Part shown: in pieces, positions 1 to 5,347 of the stretch
Layout of the letters: every line of letters starts with the position of its first letter
How positions within the stretch are numbered: the stretch's first letter is position 1
NCBI GenBank assembly: GCA_964477085.1
Contig: CAYZDF010000107.1
Span: 1-7,148 of the forward strand
Source of the DNA: Dichloromethanomonas sp964477085
GTDB taxonomy: Bacteria; Bacillota; Desulfitobacteriia; Desulfitobacteriales; Syntrophobotulaceae
Length of the DNA: 7,148 nucleotides
Direction of reading: 5' to 3'
Translations under genes and position numbers: made by a program
The notes under the pieces: model-generated
The model's input: the letters and a program-made list of their open reading frames with translations, nothing else
Databases searched by the model: none
What the model was told of the DNA's origin: nothing

Positions 1-54
1 TACCTTTGAATGAAATAAAGGTAGGTGAAGTGTTCAACGAGATTTTCAATCTCG
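1..54. repeat. two successive short inverted repeats
   Basis: Two hairpin-forming repeats follow each other. TACCTTT (1-7) pairs with AAAGGTA (17-23), and CGAGAT (38-43) pairs with ATCTCG (49-54) across a 5-nt loop. No coding sequence is seen here. They may be the end of an upstream transcript or the outer part of the IS1182 left end. The segment starts at the window edge, so its full extent is unknown. Confidence 0.5.
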
Positions 55-56
55 CC

Positions 57-81
57 AGGCTGTTGACAAAGTCAACAGCCT
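57..81. terminator. perfect 11-bp hairpin, terminator-like, left of the IS1182 transposase
   Basis: AGGCTGTTGAC (57-67) and GTCAACAGCCT (71-81) are perfect reverse complements around the loop AAA. A T-rich stretch (TTTACTTTTA) follows on the plus strand. This could shield the transposase from read-in transcription, as IS ends often do, or be part of the IS terminal sequence itself. The T-tract is interrupted, so termination strength is uncertain. Confidence 0.6.
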
Positions 82-121
82 TTACTTTTACACTAATTAC
101 CAAAAGGATTTTTCGGTTTTA

Positions 122-128
122 TGTCGAA
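122..128 (+). promoter_or_regulatory. TGTCGAA heptamer, 0A-box-like, in the IS promoter region
   Basis: TGTCGAA, the core of the Spo0A binding site known from spore formers, lies 34 bp before the transposase start. It is inside a 12-mer (117-128) that recurs at 5626-5637. A 7-mer is weak evidence and chance is quite possible in AT-rich DNA. I list it because the position between hairpin and start codon is where an operator would act. Confidence 0.2.
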
Positions 129-162
129 TATTACCAATATAGATTCTTTTGGGGGTTAGTTA

Positions 163-1557
163 ATGATAAAAGATAACTCAACGAAACAAAGTAAAATCGA
201 ATTGGTCTGCATAGAGAGTCTTGTACCACAGGATCACCTATTGAGATTAATTGATAAACATATCCGCTTTAACTTCATTTATGACTTGGTGAAAGACTTG
301 TATTGCGAAGACAATGGCAGACCGGCTCTTGACCCAGTTGTCCTTTTCAAGATGCTGTTCTTAGGATACCTTTATGGAGTTCGTTCAGAGCGTCAGCTTG
401 AAAGAGAAATACAGGTTAATATAGCCTACCGATGGTTTTTAGGGCTTACCCTAACGGACGAGGTGCCTGACCACAGTACAATTAGTCAGAATAGGAGAAG
501 GCGTTTCAAGGACACAGATATTTTTCAGAAAGTATTTGATGAAATCGTGCTTCAAGGAATTGAACATAAACTGATCAGTGGTAAAGTGCTCTATACCGAT
601 TCGACCCATTTAAAAGCAAATGCGAACAAAAGGAAGTTTCTAATCGAGCAGGTAGAGAAATCGGTTAAAGATTATGTAGATGACCTTGAACAAGCGATCG
701 AAGAAGATCGGACTGACCACGGAAAGGATCCTCTCAAAAAAAAACTAAAAATGCCGGAAGTAAGAGATAAAAAGGTGAGTACGACCGATCCTGAAAGCGG
801 ATACATGGTACGGGACGGTAAACCCAAAGGCTTCTTCTACCTAGATCACAGAACAGTAGATAGCAAGTTTAACCTAGTCACAGATGTTTTTGTTACACCT
901 GGTAATATCAACGATGTTGACCCTTACCTTTCTCGCTTAGATCGACAGATTGAACGATTCGGATTCAATGTGAAGTATGTAGGTTTGGATGCAGGATATT
1001 TTACAAATCCCATTTGTAAAGGTCTGGCTGATCGTAATGTACAAGGTGCAGTGGGCTTTCGTTTAGGACCTCATGTAAAAGGCAAATACACAAAAACTAA
1101 ATTCCAGTATATTAAAGAGCTCGACCTGTACGTATGCCCATCCCTTTATTCCTTGCACTACAAGACAACAACCCGAGAGGGATACAGAGAATACGTCAGT
1201 AATTCAGAATGTTGTGCAACTTGTCCAAATAGGGACAAATGCCTGACATCTGATAAAAGTTCCTACAGAACCATACGGAGACATGTCTGGGAACAATTCA
1301 AGGATCAGGTAGCTGCTTTTGTTAAAACAGAAAGAGGAAAACGGATATATAAACGCCGAAAGGAAACAGTAGAGCGGAGTTTTGCAGATGCTAAAGAGCT
1401 GCATGGACTTCGCTATTGTCGTATGCGTGGACTAGAAAAAGTCAGTGAGCAATGCTTACTAACTGCTGCATGTCAGAATATGAAAAAGATAGCCACCATT
1501 CTGGCTAGGCGGTCCTCTTCTTCAATGCGTCCTTTTATATATCGTTTCAGTAGTTAA
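163..1557 (+). CDS. IS1182-family DDE transposase
   Basis: This 464-residue protein would catalyse cut-and-paste movement of its own insertion sequence. The N-terminal part (about 1-115) is the DUF772-type DNA-binding region typical of IS1182 and IS5 relatives, with the RPALDPVVLFKMLFLGYLYG block at 53-72. The RNase-H-like catalytic residues fit D146 (YTDST), D276 (GLDAGY) and E404 (ETVERSFAD). A cysteine cluster sits just before the last catalytic segment (C350, C351, C354, C360; CATCPNRDKC) and probably binds zinc, as in many family members. Start choice: ATG with a GGGGG Shine-Dalgarno about 7 nt upstream. The frame is complete, ends in TAA and is followed by two terminator hairpins. Length and motif order match full-length members, so the gene looks functional. 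It is the only gene of its element. Confidence 0.95.
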   Translation: MIKDNSTKQSKIELVCIESLVPQDHLLRLIDKHIRFNFIYDLVKDLYCEDNGRPALDPVVLFKMLFLGYLYGVRSERQLEREIQVNIAYRWFLGLTLTDEVPDHSTISQNRRRRFKDTDIFQKVFDEIVLQGIEHKLISGKVLYTDSTHLKANANKRKFLIEQVEKSVKDYVDDLEQAIEEDRTDHGKDPLKKKLKMPEVRDKKVSTTDPESGYMVRDGKPKGFFYLDHRTVDSKFNLVTDVFVTPGNINDVDPYLSRLDRQIERFGFNVKYVGLDAGYFTNPICKGLADRNVQGAVGFRLGPHVKGKYTKTKFQYIKELDLYVCPSLYSLHYKTTTREGYREYVSNSECCATCPNRDKCLTSDKSSYRTIRRHVWEQFKDQVAAFVKTERGKRIYKRRKETVERSFADAKELHGLRYCRMRGLEKVSEQCLLTAACQNMKKIATILARRSSSSMRPFIYRFSS

Positions 1558-1591
1558 TTTTACCTAACTGCATAGTTTTGATCCAAAGGAA

Positions 1592-1620
1592 AACCCCCTG
1601 CGTTTAATGAACAGGGGGTT
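1592..1620 (+). terminator. GC-rich hairpin downstream of the IS1182 transposase
   Basis: AACCCCCTG (1592-1600) pairs perfectly with CAGGGGGTT (1612-1620) over an 11-nt loop, 34 nt after the transposase stop. It is followed only by a short T run, so it probably works together with the next hairpin. Confidence 0.65.
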
Positions 1621-1633
1621 TGTCATCAATCTG

Positions 1634-1657
1634 AAGGACGGAAACCGTCCTTTTTTT
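1634..1657 (+). terminator. intrinsic terminator at the right side of the IS1182 element
   Basis: AAGGACGG (1634-1641), loop AAA, CCGTCCTT (1645-1652), with an unbroken run of seven T (1651-1657). This is a classical Rho-independent terminator for the transposase transcript. It also insulates the transposon on its right from IS transcription. The remaining bases to 1711 show no gene. Confidence 0.8.
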
Positions 1658-1711
1658 ATTATTGAATGACATAGCTCCAATTGTTCCCGTGGTGTATGGG
1701 CTAGCTTAGAC

Positions 1712-1763
1712 TGTCCAGAAATAGACGGTGTAAGTTGTCCTGAAGTTGCTGTCTCTGTTGACC
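1712..1763 (+). repeat. left transposon end with repeated transposase-site motifs
   Basis: TGTCC occurs at 1712-1716 and 1736-1740, with a related TGACC at 1759-1763, spaced 24 and 23 bp. GTGTA at 1728-1732 is shared with the other end. Tandem sites of about 22-24 bp are how TnsB-like transposases recognise their ends, so this is read as the left end. Confidence 0.6.
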
Positions 1764-1818
1764 ATCAATGGCTGTTGGGTTTATCGCATTGAGGCATAAC
1801 CGGTTTAAACAAGGAGGG

Positions 1819-1939
1819 GAGGCCGGTTTTCTTCCCCCAGGCAGGGGGAAGTCTTGCTTCAACCGTGTAATGCCCTCCTCAGGCGCTCGGGTCGCTCCCC
1901 AGCGTTGCCCTATCCTCCTGGGAGGAGAAAACCGGCCTC
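1819..1939 (-). ncRNA. candidate structured RNA or palindromic element inside the transposon
   Basis: A perfect 14-bp inverted repeat (1819-1832 with 1926-1939; core GAGGCCGGTTTTCT) encloses three more stems. These are TTCCCCC/GGGGGAA (1832-1838 with 1844-1850), TCCTCC/GGAGGA (1913-1918 with 1921-1926) and CGCT/AGCG (1893-1896 with 1901-1904), the last inside a GGG/CCC outer pairing (1889-1891 with 1908-1910). The 14-bp repeat and two inner stems share edge bases, so they may compete or stack. The segment is clearly more GC-rich than the small gene next to it. On the minus strand it starts 5 nt after the small gene's stop, so it would be the 3' tail of the operon transcript. There is no T-tract after it, so it is not an ordinary terminator. 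I do not recognise an Rfam family with confidence. Confidence 0.45.
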
Positions 1940-1944
1940 TGTTA

Positions 1945-2247
1945 TCACAATAGCGAGATTTGGAACCCTGACAGAAGAATCTTGAGCAATTCCTTTCGCT
2001 TCTTTCCAATCATCTTGCAAATGGTGGGGTTAATCTCCCGGTTCATACCAAACAGTTTTGTCCCATGGGCTTTAGCATAGTGTAAGAGTAATTCCCTTAG
2101 CTCCCTCTCGGAAAGCCTCATCCCGATATAAGCGTCAGTAGCTCTGATTATCTCAGAACCCATCTGCTTAACCGTCAACGGGTTTCTAAGCAACCAGATT
2201 TCCTCTTTTACCGCCGCTTTTACTCCCGGTTTACACCGTTCCTTCAT
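1945..2247 (-). CDS. small transposon-encoded protein, TIGR04540-like (tentative)
   Basis: A 100-residue basic protein with no membrane segment or cysteine motif; function unknown. The part from about residue 22 to 95 looks like a compact helical domain, with the blocks NPLTVKQ, ATDAYIG, LSERELRELLLHYAK and NPTICKMIGKKRKELLKILL. From memory this resembles small Bacillota proteins grouped as TIGR04540; that link is tentative. Its ATG overlaps the ATPase stop codon (ATGA at 2247-2244), implying translational coupling, and GGTGAG lies 5 nt before the ATG. It holds the third-gene position that TniQ or resolvase genes hold in related transposons. It is too short for TniQ and lacks resolvase motifs. 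An accessory role in transposition is inferred from position only. Confidence 0.75.
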   Translation of the reverse strand: MKERCKPGVKAAVKEEIWLLRNPLTVKQMGSEIIRATDAYIGMRLSERELRELLLHYAKAHGTKLFGMNREINPTICKMIGKKRKELLKILLSGFQISLL

Positions 2248-3053
2248 GACAACTCACCTTGGATGACGAACTTCACCATATGGTCATCAATAATCGCCTT
2301 TCCATTCTGAGCTCCATAAATCAAGCATTGGGTACAGACCTTGTTTACCAACCGTGCAGCACCGCTGGAGAAAGAGTAAATCTCATCAACCGCTGCATCG
2401 GAGAAGATGTCTCGAACTGCACCCGCATATGCGAGATGGCTATTGATGTACTCGCCGACCTGTGACCGGTCATAGTGGGGCAATTTACACTGAAGGTCGA
2501 TTCTCTGGCGGATAGCTGAGTATGCCTGGAGGCGGAATTTATCCCACAGCTCACTTTGTCCCACCAGGATGAGTGCCATTGGACTCTGGGCATCCATCCG
2601 GAAATTCAGAAGAAATCGCACCTCTTCGAGCATCTCCCGATCCAGGAGGTGTGCTTCATCCACCACCACGACCGGCTGAAGATGGTGGATGCCCCGCATC
2701 AGCTCAATTTCTCGATGCAACTGGCGTTTGGCATCCCCCCGGTAGAACTTTGCCTCACAGCCCAACTGCTCCAGAAGTCCTTTGTAAAAGTGTCGGGGTG
2801 TCAGTTTGGAATCAGACAAGTACATTACGGAGTATTGGGCGGGGTCCAGGATATCCTTGAACTTGCGGATGGTAGTTGTTTTCCCGGTTCCGCAATCCCC
2901 AGTGACAACAGCAAACATCTGACGCTGTGCCACATATTCCAGTCGTCCCAGAGTTTCTTCAAGGGCAATAGACGGATACAGCTTTTCAGTCGGGATATTC
3001 CGAGAAAATGGAGTATTGGTCAGTCCATAGAATCTTTCAAACACGACGTGCAT
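2244..3053 (-). CDS. AAA+ ATPase, transposition regulator of the ExeA/TniB/TnsC type
   Basis: This 269-residue protein carries a full AAA+ core. Numbered from the ATG at 3053, it has Walker A GDCGTGKTT (52-60), Walker B VVVVDEAHLL (128-137), a sensor-1-like strand LILVGQSEL (161-169), arginine-finger candidates R182/R184 in SAIRQRIDL, and a sensor-2 region SSGAARLVNKVC (229-240). In Tn7-, Mu- and Tn552-like systems such ATPases bind target DNA, recruit the transposase and confer target choice; the same family name covers ExeA of secretion clusters. Overlap with a transposase gene makes the transposon role far more likely. The Shine-Dalgarno AAAGGAG abuts the ATG with no spacer. The GTG at 3044 (residue 4), spaced 9 nt, may be the true start and gives the usual FERFYGLTNTPF beginning. 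It overlaps the transposase gene by 8-17 bp and the next gene by 4 bp. Size is like the 271-residue partner protein of Tn552. Confidence 0.9.
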   Translation of the reverse strand: MHVVFERFYGLTNTPFSRNIPTEKLYPSIALEETLGRLEYVAQRQMFAVVTGDCGTGKTTTIRKFKDILDPAQYSVMYLSDSKLTPRHFYKGLLEQLGCEAKFYRGDAKRQLHREIELMRGIHHLQPVVVVDEAHLLDREMLEEVRFLLNFRMDAQSPMALILVGQSELWDKFRLQAYSAIRQRIDLQCKLPHYDRSQVGEYINSHLAYAGAVRDIFSDAAVDEIYSFSSGAARLVNKVCTQCLIYGAQNGKAIIDDHMVKFVIQGELS

Positions 3054-4392
3054 CTCCTTTCCCTACAGAACGATAGGAGATAGCAGGGGTTTGCTGTTCT
3101 TTCCTAGCCTGATTCTGCTTTTCTGCTGCTGCCAGGAGCCTTGAGGATTCAGCTTGCTTAGGCCCCATATGGTCAGGAAGAGCAGGGCGCCTGCCGGCCC
3201 GCTCGCCAATCTGCAACTCCCTGGCTTTCCAAGGGGTGTGGCCCTCATACTCTATGATAATCTCTGTTGTATCTGCGGGGTCATAAACAACGTCCACTGT
3301 ACAGCCGATGAAAGCCAGGCCTACCTCATACTTACGACCCTGAAAGCTGATACATCCAGATTTATCGACCTTACGGTCCTCGCAGTGCAGAAAGGCCTGT
3401 GCTACAACATCCGGGTCCAGAAACTTCAATGCTTTGGTATCACTGCGGTAAGCGGTTTGGGGGCTTGTATGTTGTCCCAAAGCCGAATGTGGTTTGTTTT
3501 GATAGCATTCATCCATCCAAACCCAGAATAATTGGTTCAGCCTATCCAGTGTCTTGGGCTTCTCCAGAGCTATCTCTGCCATGAAATTGCCCACAAGCCG
3601 ATTCAGTTTCTCAGGCTTCCCGGTACTCTCCGGTGAGTAAGGTTTGGCATACAAAAGACGAATCCCGAGCTTGGAGCATGCCCGCTTCATCCATTTGTTT
3701 CTGTACTGGACTCCATTGTCGAAATATCCACTATCAGGAACCCCGTACTTTTGAATGGCTTTCCTCAAACAATCCTCGACGATGATCTGATCCAGTGTGG
3801 GGTAAAATTCCGCATGCAGAATGAATCGTGTGCAGTCATCCATTACGATAACGAGATATACCTGTTTCTTGGTTCCATCCTTACCGATTGGTAGATACGG
3901 CCCATATTTTATGTCCGACTGCCAAAGCGTGTTTCTGTGTTTTTGTTGGAAGCGCCGAGCTGCTACCCCTCCATTGGCATACATCTTCATTTGCCGGGTG
4001 CTGTAGCCTCGTTCAGCGAGTTTCTCCTGCAGTGTGCTGCGCTTCAACTGTCCCTCGGCAACCAAGCCTTCCCATTCCATAATCTGAATAATGCTGGATA
4101 CGCTGCGACTTGGTACCTCACGTCTCAACAAGATAGCCTGCTCCAATAGATGGGCCGGGATCGCATCATCCTGTTTGGATGCCTCCCTGCCTTTGGGTTT
4201 GAGTCCTTCAAAGCCAGTGGTACGATAGGCTGCAATGTACCTCCGCAGTGTCCGATCAGACACTCCGAACTGCTCGCTAATATGGGCCTTGATCTGCTTT
4301 TCCTTAGCAGGATCAACTCCCTCTGCAAGCAATGGAGAAATTAATTGAAACCGTTGCTCAGCGATAGACTCCGCCCTTTTATGATCCTTCAT
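3037..4392 (-). CDS. DD(35)E transposase of TniA/TnsB/Tn552 type with HTH domain
   Basis: A 451-residue protein that would cut and join transposon ends. I chose the ATG at 4392, which has GGAGGGGG five nt upstream; a TTG 15 nt earlier lies inside that ribosome binding site and is unlikely. The N-terminus has a helix-turn-helix (about 30-65; EQFGVSDRTLRRYIAAYRTT) for end binding. The rve core carries D160 (WQSDIKYG), D225 (GYFDNG) and E261 (YSPESTGKPEKLNR), with exactly 35 residues between the second D and E. A beta-barrel-like region follows (about 345-375; SFQGRKYEVGL). The last 35 residues are charged and low in hydrophobics, as expected of a tail that contacts the ATPase. It is intact, close to the 480-residue Tn552 transposase in size, and overlaps the ATPase gene, so both are made from one mRNA. 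IS481-type naming is possible for the core, but the ATPase partner argues for the Tn7/Tn552 group. Confidence 0.93.
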   Translation of the reverse strand: MKDHKRAESIAEQRFQLISPLLAEGVDPAKEKQIKAHISEQFGVSDRTLRRYIAAYRTTGFEGLKPKGREASKQDDAIPAHLLEQAILLRREVPSRSVSSIIQIMEWEGLVAEGQLKRSTLQEKLAERGYSTRQMKMYANGGVAARRFQQKHRNTLWQSDIKYGPYLPIGKDGTKKQVYLVIVMDDCTRFILHAEFYPTLDQIIVEDCLRKAIQKYGVPDSGYFDNGVQYRNKWMKRACSKLGIRLLYAKPYSPESTGKPEKLNRLVGNFMAEIALEKPKTLDRLNQLFWVWMDECYQNKPHSALGQHTSPQTAYRSDTKALKFLDPDVVAQAFLHCEDRKVDKSGCISFQGRKYEVGLAFIGCTVDVVYDPADTTEIIIEYEGHTPWKARELQIGERAGRRPALPDHMGPKQAESSRLLAAAEKQNQARKEQQTPAISYRSVGKGDARRV

Positions 4393-4431
4393 GTTGACCC
4401 CCTCCAATAGCTAGAATTTGGTTCAACATGA
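4389..4431 (-). promoter_or_regulatory. inverted repeat placing the transposase start codon in a hairpin stem
   Basis: TCATGTTGA (4389-4397) is the exact reverse complement of TCAACATGA (4423-4431). In the minus-strand mRNA the 3' arm contains the transposase ATG (4392-4390), while the Shine-Dalgarno GGAGGGGG lies in the 25-nt loop. Such a stem could limit initiation, as known for transposases protected from read-through transcripts. It could equally be a DNA operator. It lies in the 52-nt gap between the DUF6431-like gene and the transposase gene. Confidence 0.5.
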
Positions 4432-4444
4432 GTCTATCACTTCA

Positions 4445-4970
4445 CTATGAGGACAAAAATGCAAAACGGGTATGTACCCATAAATTTTCATTTACCAGGG
4501 ATTGGACAACTCTGGCCAGCCATCCGGGAGCATCTCCCACGTGGTTGTATATCCTTTGGAGCAGGGACTGGGGTAAACAGGATCTTTTTACCACAGAAGC
4601 TGTGCCGTATCTCTCTGAAAGCGCATCCAAGCAACCTGCCCAGTAATGTGCAATGGTTCTGTACCATTCCCGCCACCGCCTGATCGTGGAATCATCCGCT
4701 GGAATATGGGTCAGAGTATTTCCAGCCAAAACGCTTTCAATACATTTACTCTCGTATCTTTTATACGGGACCAGTTTATCGGGGAGCTCATGATGTACTT
4801 TTGCACACCCTCTGCAACGTAGTCTGCGTATCACCAGGATGATTCTATTTGCACCATCATCAATGTATTTGCGTGGCCTACTGCCGATTACCTTCAAGCC
4901 CATCCCACAACATGGACACGGATTCTGCTCCCTGCTCCTTACATAAAAACCTCGGATTGGGTATTTTCAT
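4445..4970 (-). pseudogene. DUF6431-like zinc-ribbon protein, probable +1 frameshift near the start
   Basis: The frame from the ATG at 4903 gives 152 residues with GLKVIGSRPRKYIDD, then RRLRCRGCAKVHHELPDKLV and a helical STIRRWREWYRTIAHYW segment. I recognise this as the DUF6431 type found next to such transposases; function unknown, DNA binding plausible. Open codons continue upstream of 4903 without a start and encode CPCCG, which with CRGC completes a four-cysteine zinc ribbon, so 4903 is not the true start. The only good upstream ATG (4970) begins MKIPNPRF in another frame. Dropping one base from the T5 run (plus-strand A run 4945-4949) joins the two frames into a 174-residue protein. A homopolymer mutation, sequencing error or programmed +1 shift would all explain this. 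It is first in the operon, 52 nt before the transposase gene. Confidence 0.65.
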
Positions 4971-5008
4971 CCAGCCAATAATCTGTTACAATGATCATGT
5001 GTTGTGTG

Positions 5009-5061
5009 GAAGCGTTCCTGGATTGCTATTTGCCGATAGTATGTCAAACCGGGAACGCTTC
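5009..5061. repeat. 10-bp inverted repeat in the leader of the transposon operon
   Basis: GAAGCGTTCC (5009-5018) and GGAACGCTTC (5052-5061) are perfect reverse complements with 33 nt between them. They lie between the right-end promoter and the first gene. A minus-strand TTGACA (5047-5042) sits in the loop but has no good -10 partner. The repeat could form an RNA hairpin in the 5' leader or serve as a protein site. Confidence 0.45.
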
Positions 5062-5081
5062 TTCCTTTCCAACATATTCTA

Positions 5082-5110
5082 TGGACATTATACACAGCAA
5101 ATGTTGGACA
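5082..5110 (-). repeat. right transposon end with repeated transposase-site motifs
   Basis: Read on the minus strand from 5110, the end shows TGTCCA, GTGTA (5095-5091) and a second TGTCCA at 5087-5082, a 23-bp period. The order and spacing match the left end at 1712-1740. A CCAACA at 5069-5074 echoes the first site's TGTCCAACA but is not a clear third repeat. Confidence 0.6.
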
Positions 5111-5115
5111 GGCAA
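5087..5115 (-). promoter_or_regulatory. predicted promoter of the transposon operon across its right end
   Basis: A consensus -10 TATAAT (minus strand, 5092-5087) lies between the two TGTCC sites. Seventeen bp upstream is TTGCCT (5115-5110), four of six matches to TTGACA, whose first five bases lie outside the transposon. Transcription would run into the DUF6431-like gene at 4970. Transposase bound to the end would cover this promoter, suggesting self-repression (inference). Confidence 0.4.
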
Positions 5116-5347
5116 GACCGTCAACTTTCGGGCATTCTAACCGAGCTTAAACAATATGATTTGTCACGTTCATTTCCTCCGAATCCTGAATTTTTTTGAA
5201 AATCCAGAATTCGAGGAGGAGAACGGCAGCCTGAGGAATATAGCAGTAGCGCGGAAAAGCCAGGCTTGTCCGCTTCTATAATTTTTTTTGAAAGAGAAAA
5301 GTAATATAAGCTTGGAAAAGGTTGTAAAAACAGATATTTTGTCAAAG
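5111..5347. other. stretch outside the transposon without a supportable gene
   Basis: The frames here are short and lack good start sites. The only structure I see is GCGGA/TCCGC (5251-5255 with 5269-5273) with inner AAGC/GCTT, followed after 8 nt by eight T (5282-5289). The gap before the T-tract makes it a poor terminator. The rest looks like degenerate intergenic DNA. Confidence 0.5.

Larger units (their letters stand above)
57..1657 (+). mobile_element. IS1182-family insertion sequence (boundaries approximate)
   Basis: The element is defined by its single intact transposase gene and the hairpins on both sides. Length near 1.6 kb fits the family. I could not find a convincing terminal inverted repeat pair or target duplication, so the stated limits are simply the outer edges of the flanking hairpins. 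The transposase frame is uninterrupted, so the copy may be active. Confidence 0.6.
1712..5110 (-). mobile_element. Tn7/Tn552/Tn5053-superfamily-like transposon with four genes
   Basis: The left end begins TGTCCA at 1712 and the right end, read inward on the minus strand from 5110, also begins TGTCCA. Both ends carry a GTGTA block 16-20 nt in and a second TGTCC 23-24 nt in, so the first 29 bp of the two ends align well. Inside lie a DUF6431-like gene, a DD(35)E transposase, an AAA+ ATPase and a small gene, all on the minus strand. TGT...ACA ends with repeated binding sites plus a transposase/ATPase pair are hallmarks of this superfamily (established knowledge). No target-site duplication is visible: the 5 bp outside are TAGAC on the left and GGCAA on the right. 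Boundary assignment is therefore good but not proven. Confidence 0.7.

Noticed and set aside
1701..2009. Minus-strand frame of 102 codons
   Set aside because: It crosses the transposon end and the hairpin element and overlaps the 3' part of the small gene in another frame. Composition reflects the repeats rather than a protein.
2556..3083. Long plus-strand frame opposite the ATPase
   Set aside because: Shadow of a clearly conserved AAA+ gene, with no start signal of its own.
1712..5110. CRISPR-associated transposon
   Set aside because: The gene order is partly similar, but there is no repeat-spacer array, no Cas gene and no TniQ. The 1819-1939 element alone does not justify the call.
1707..5118. 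TAGAC (1707-1711) versus AAGAC (5114-5118) as a 5-bp duplication
   Set aside because: It needs the right end moved 3 bp outward, which breaks the TGTCCA symmetry, and still has a mismatch.
1703..5152. AGCTTAGAC (1703-1711) and AGCTTAAAC (5144-5152) as a target duplication
   Set aside because: The left copy abuts the transposon end but the right one is 33 bp outside 5110, and they differ by one base. Treated as chance.
4849..5199. Plus-strand frame of 116 codons with a protein-like end
   Set aside because: It overlaps the DUF6431-like gene antisense, crosses the right transposon end and has no ribosome binding site at either methionine.
5251..5289. Hairpin followed by eight T as a terminator
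   Set aside because: The T-run begins 8 nt after the stem, too far for a typical intrinsic terminator.
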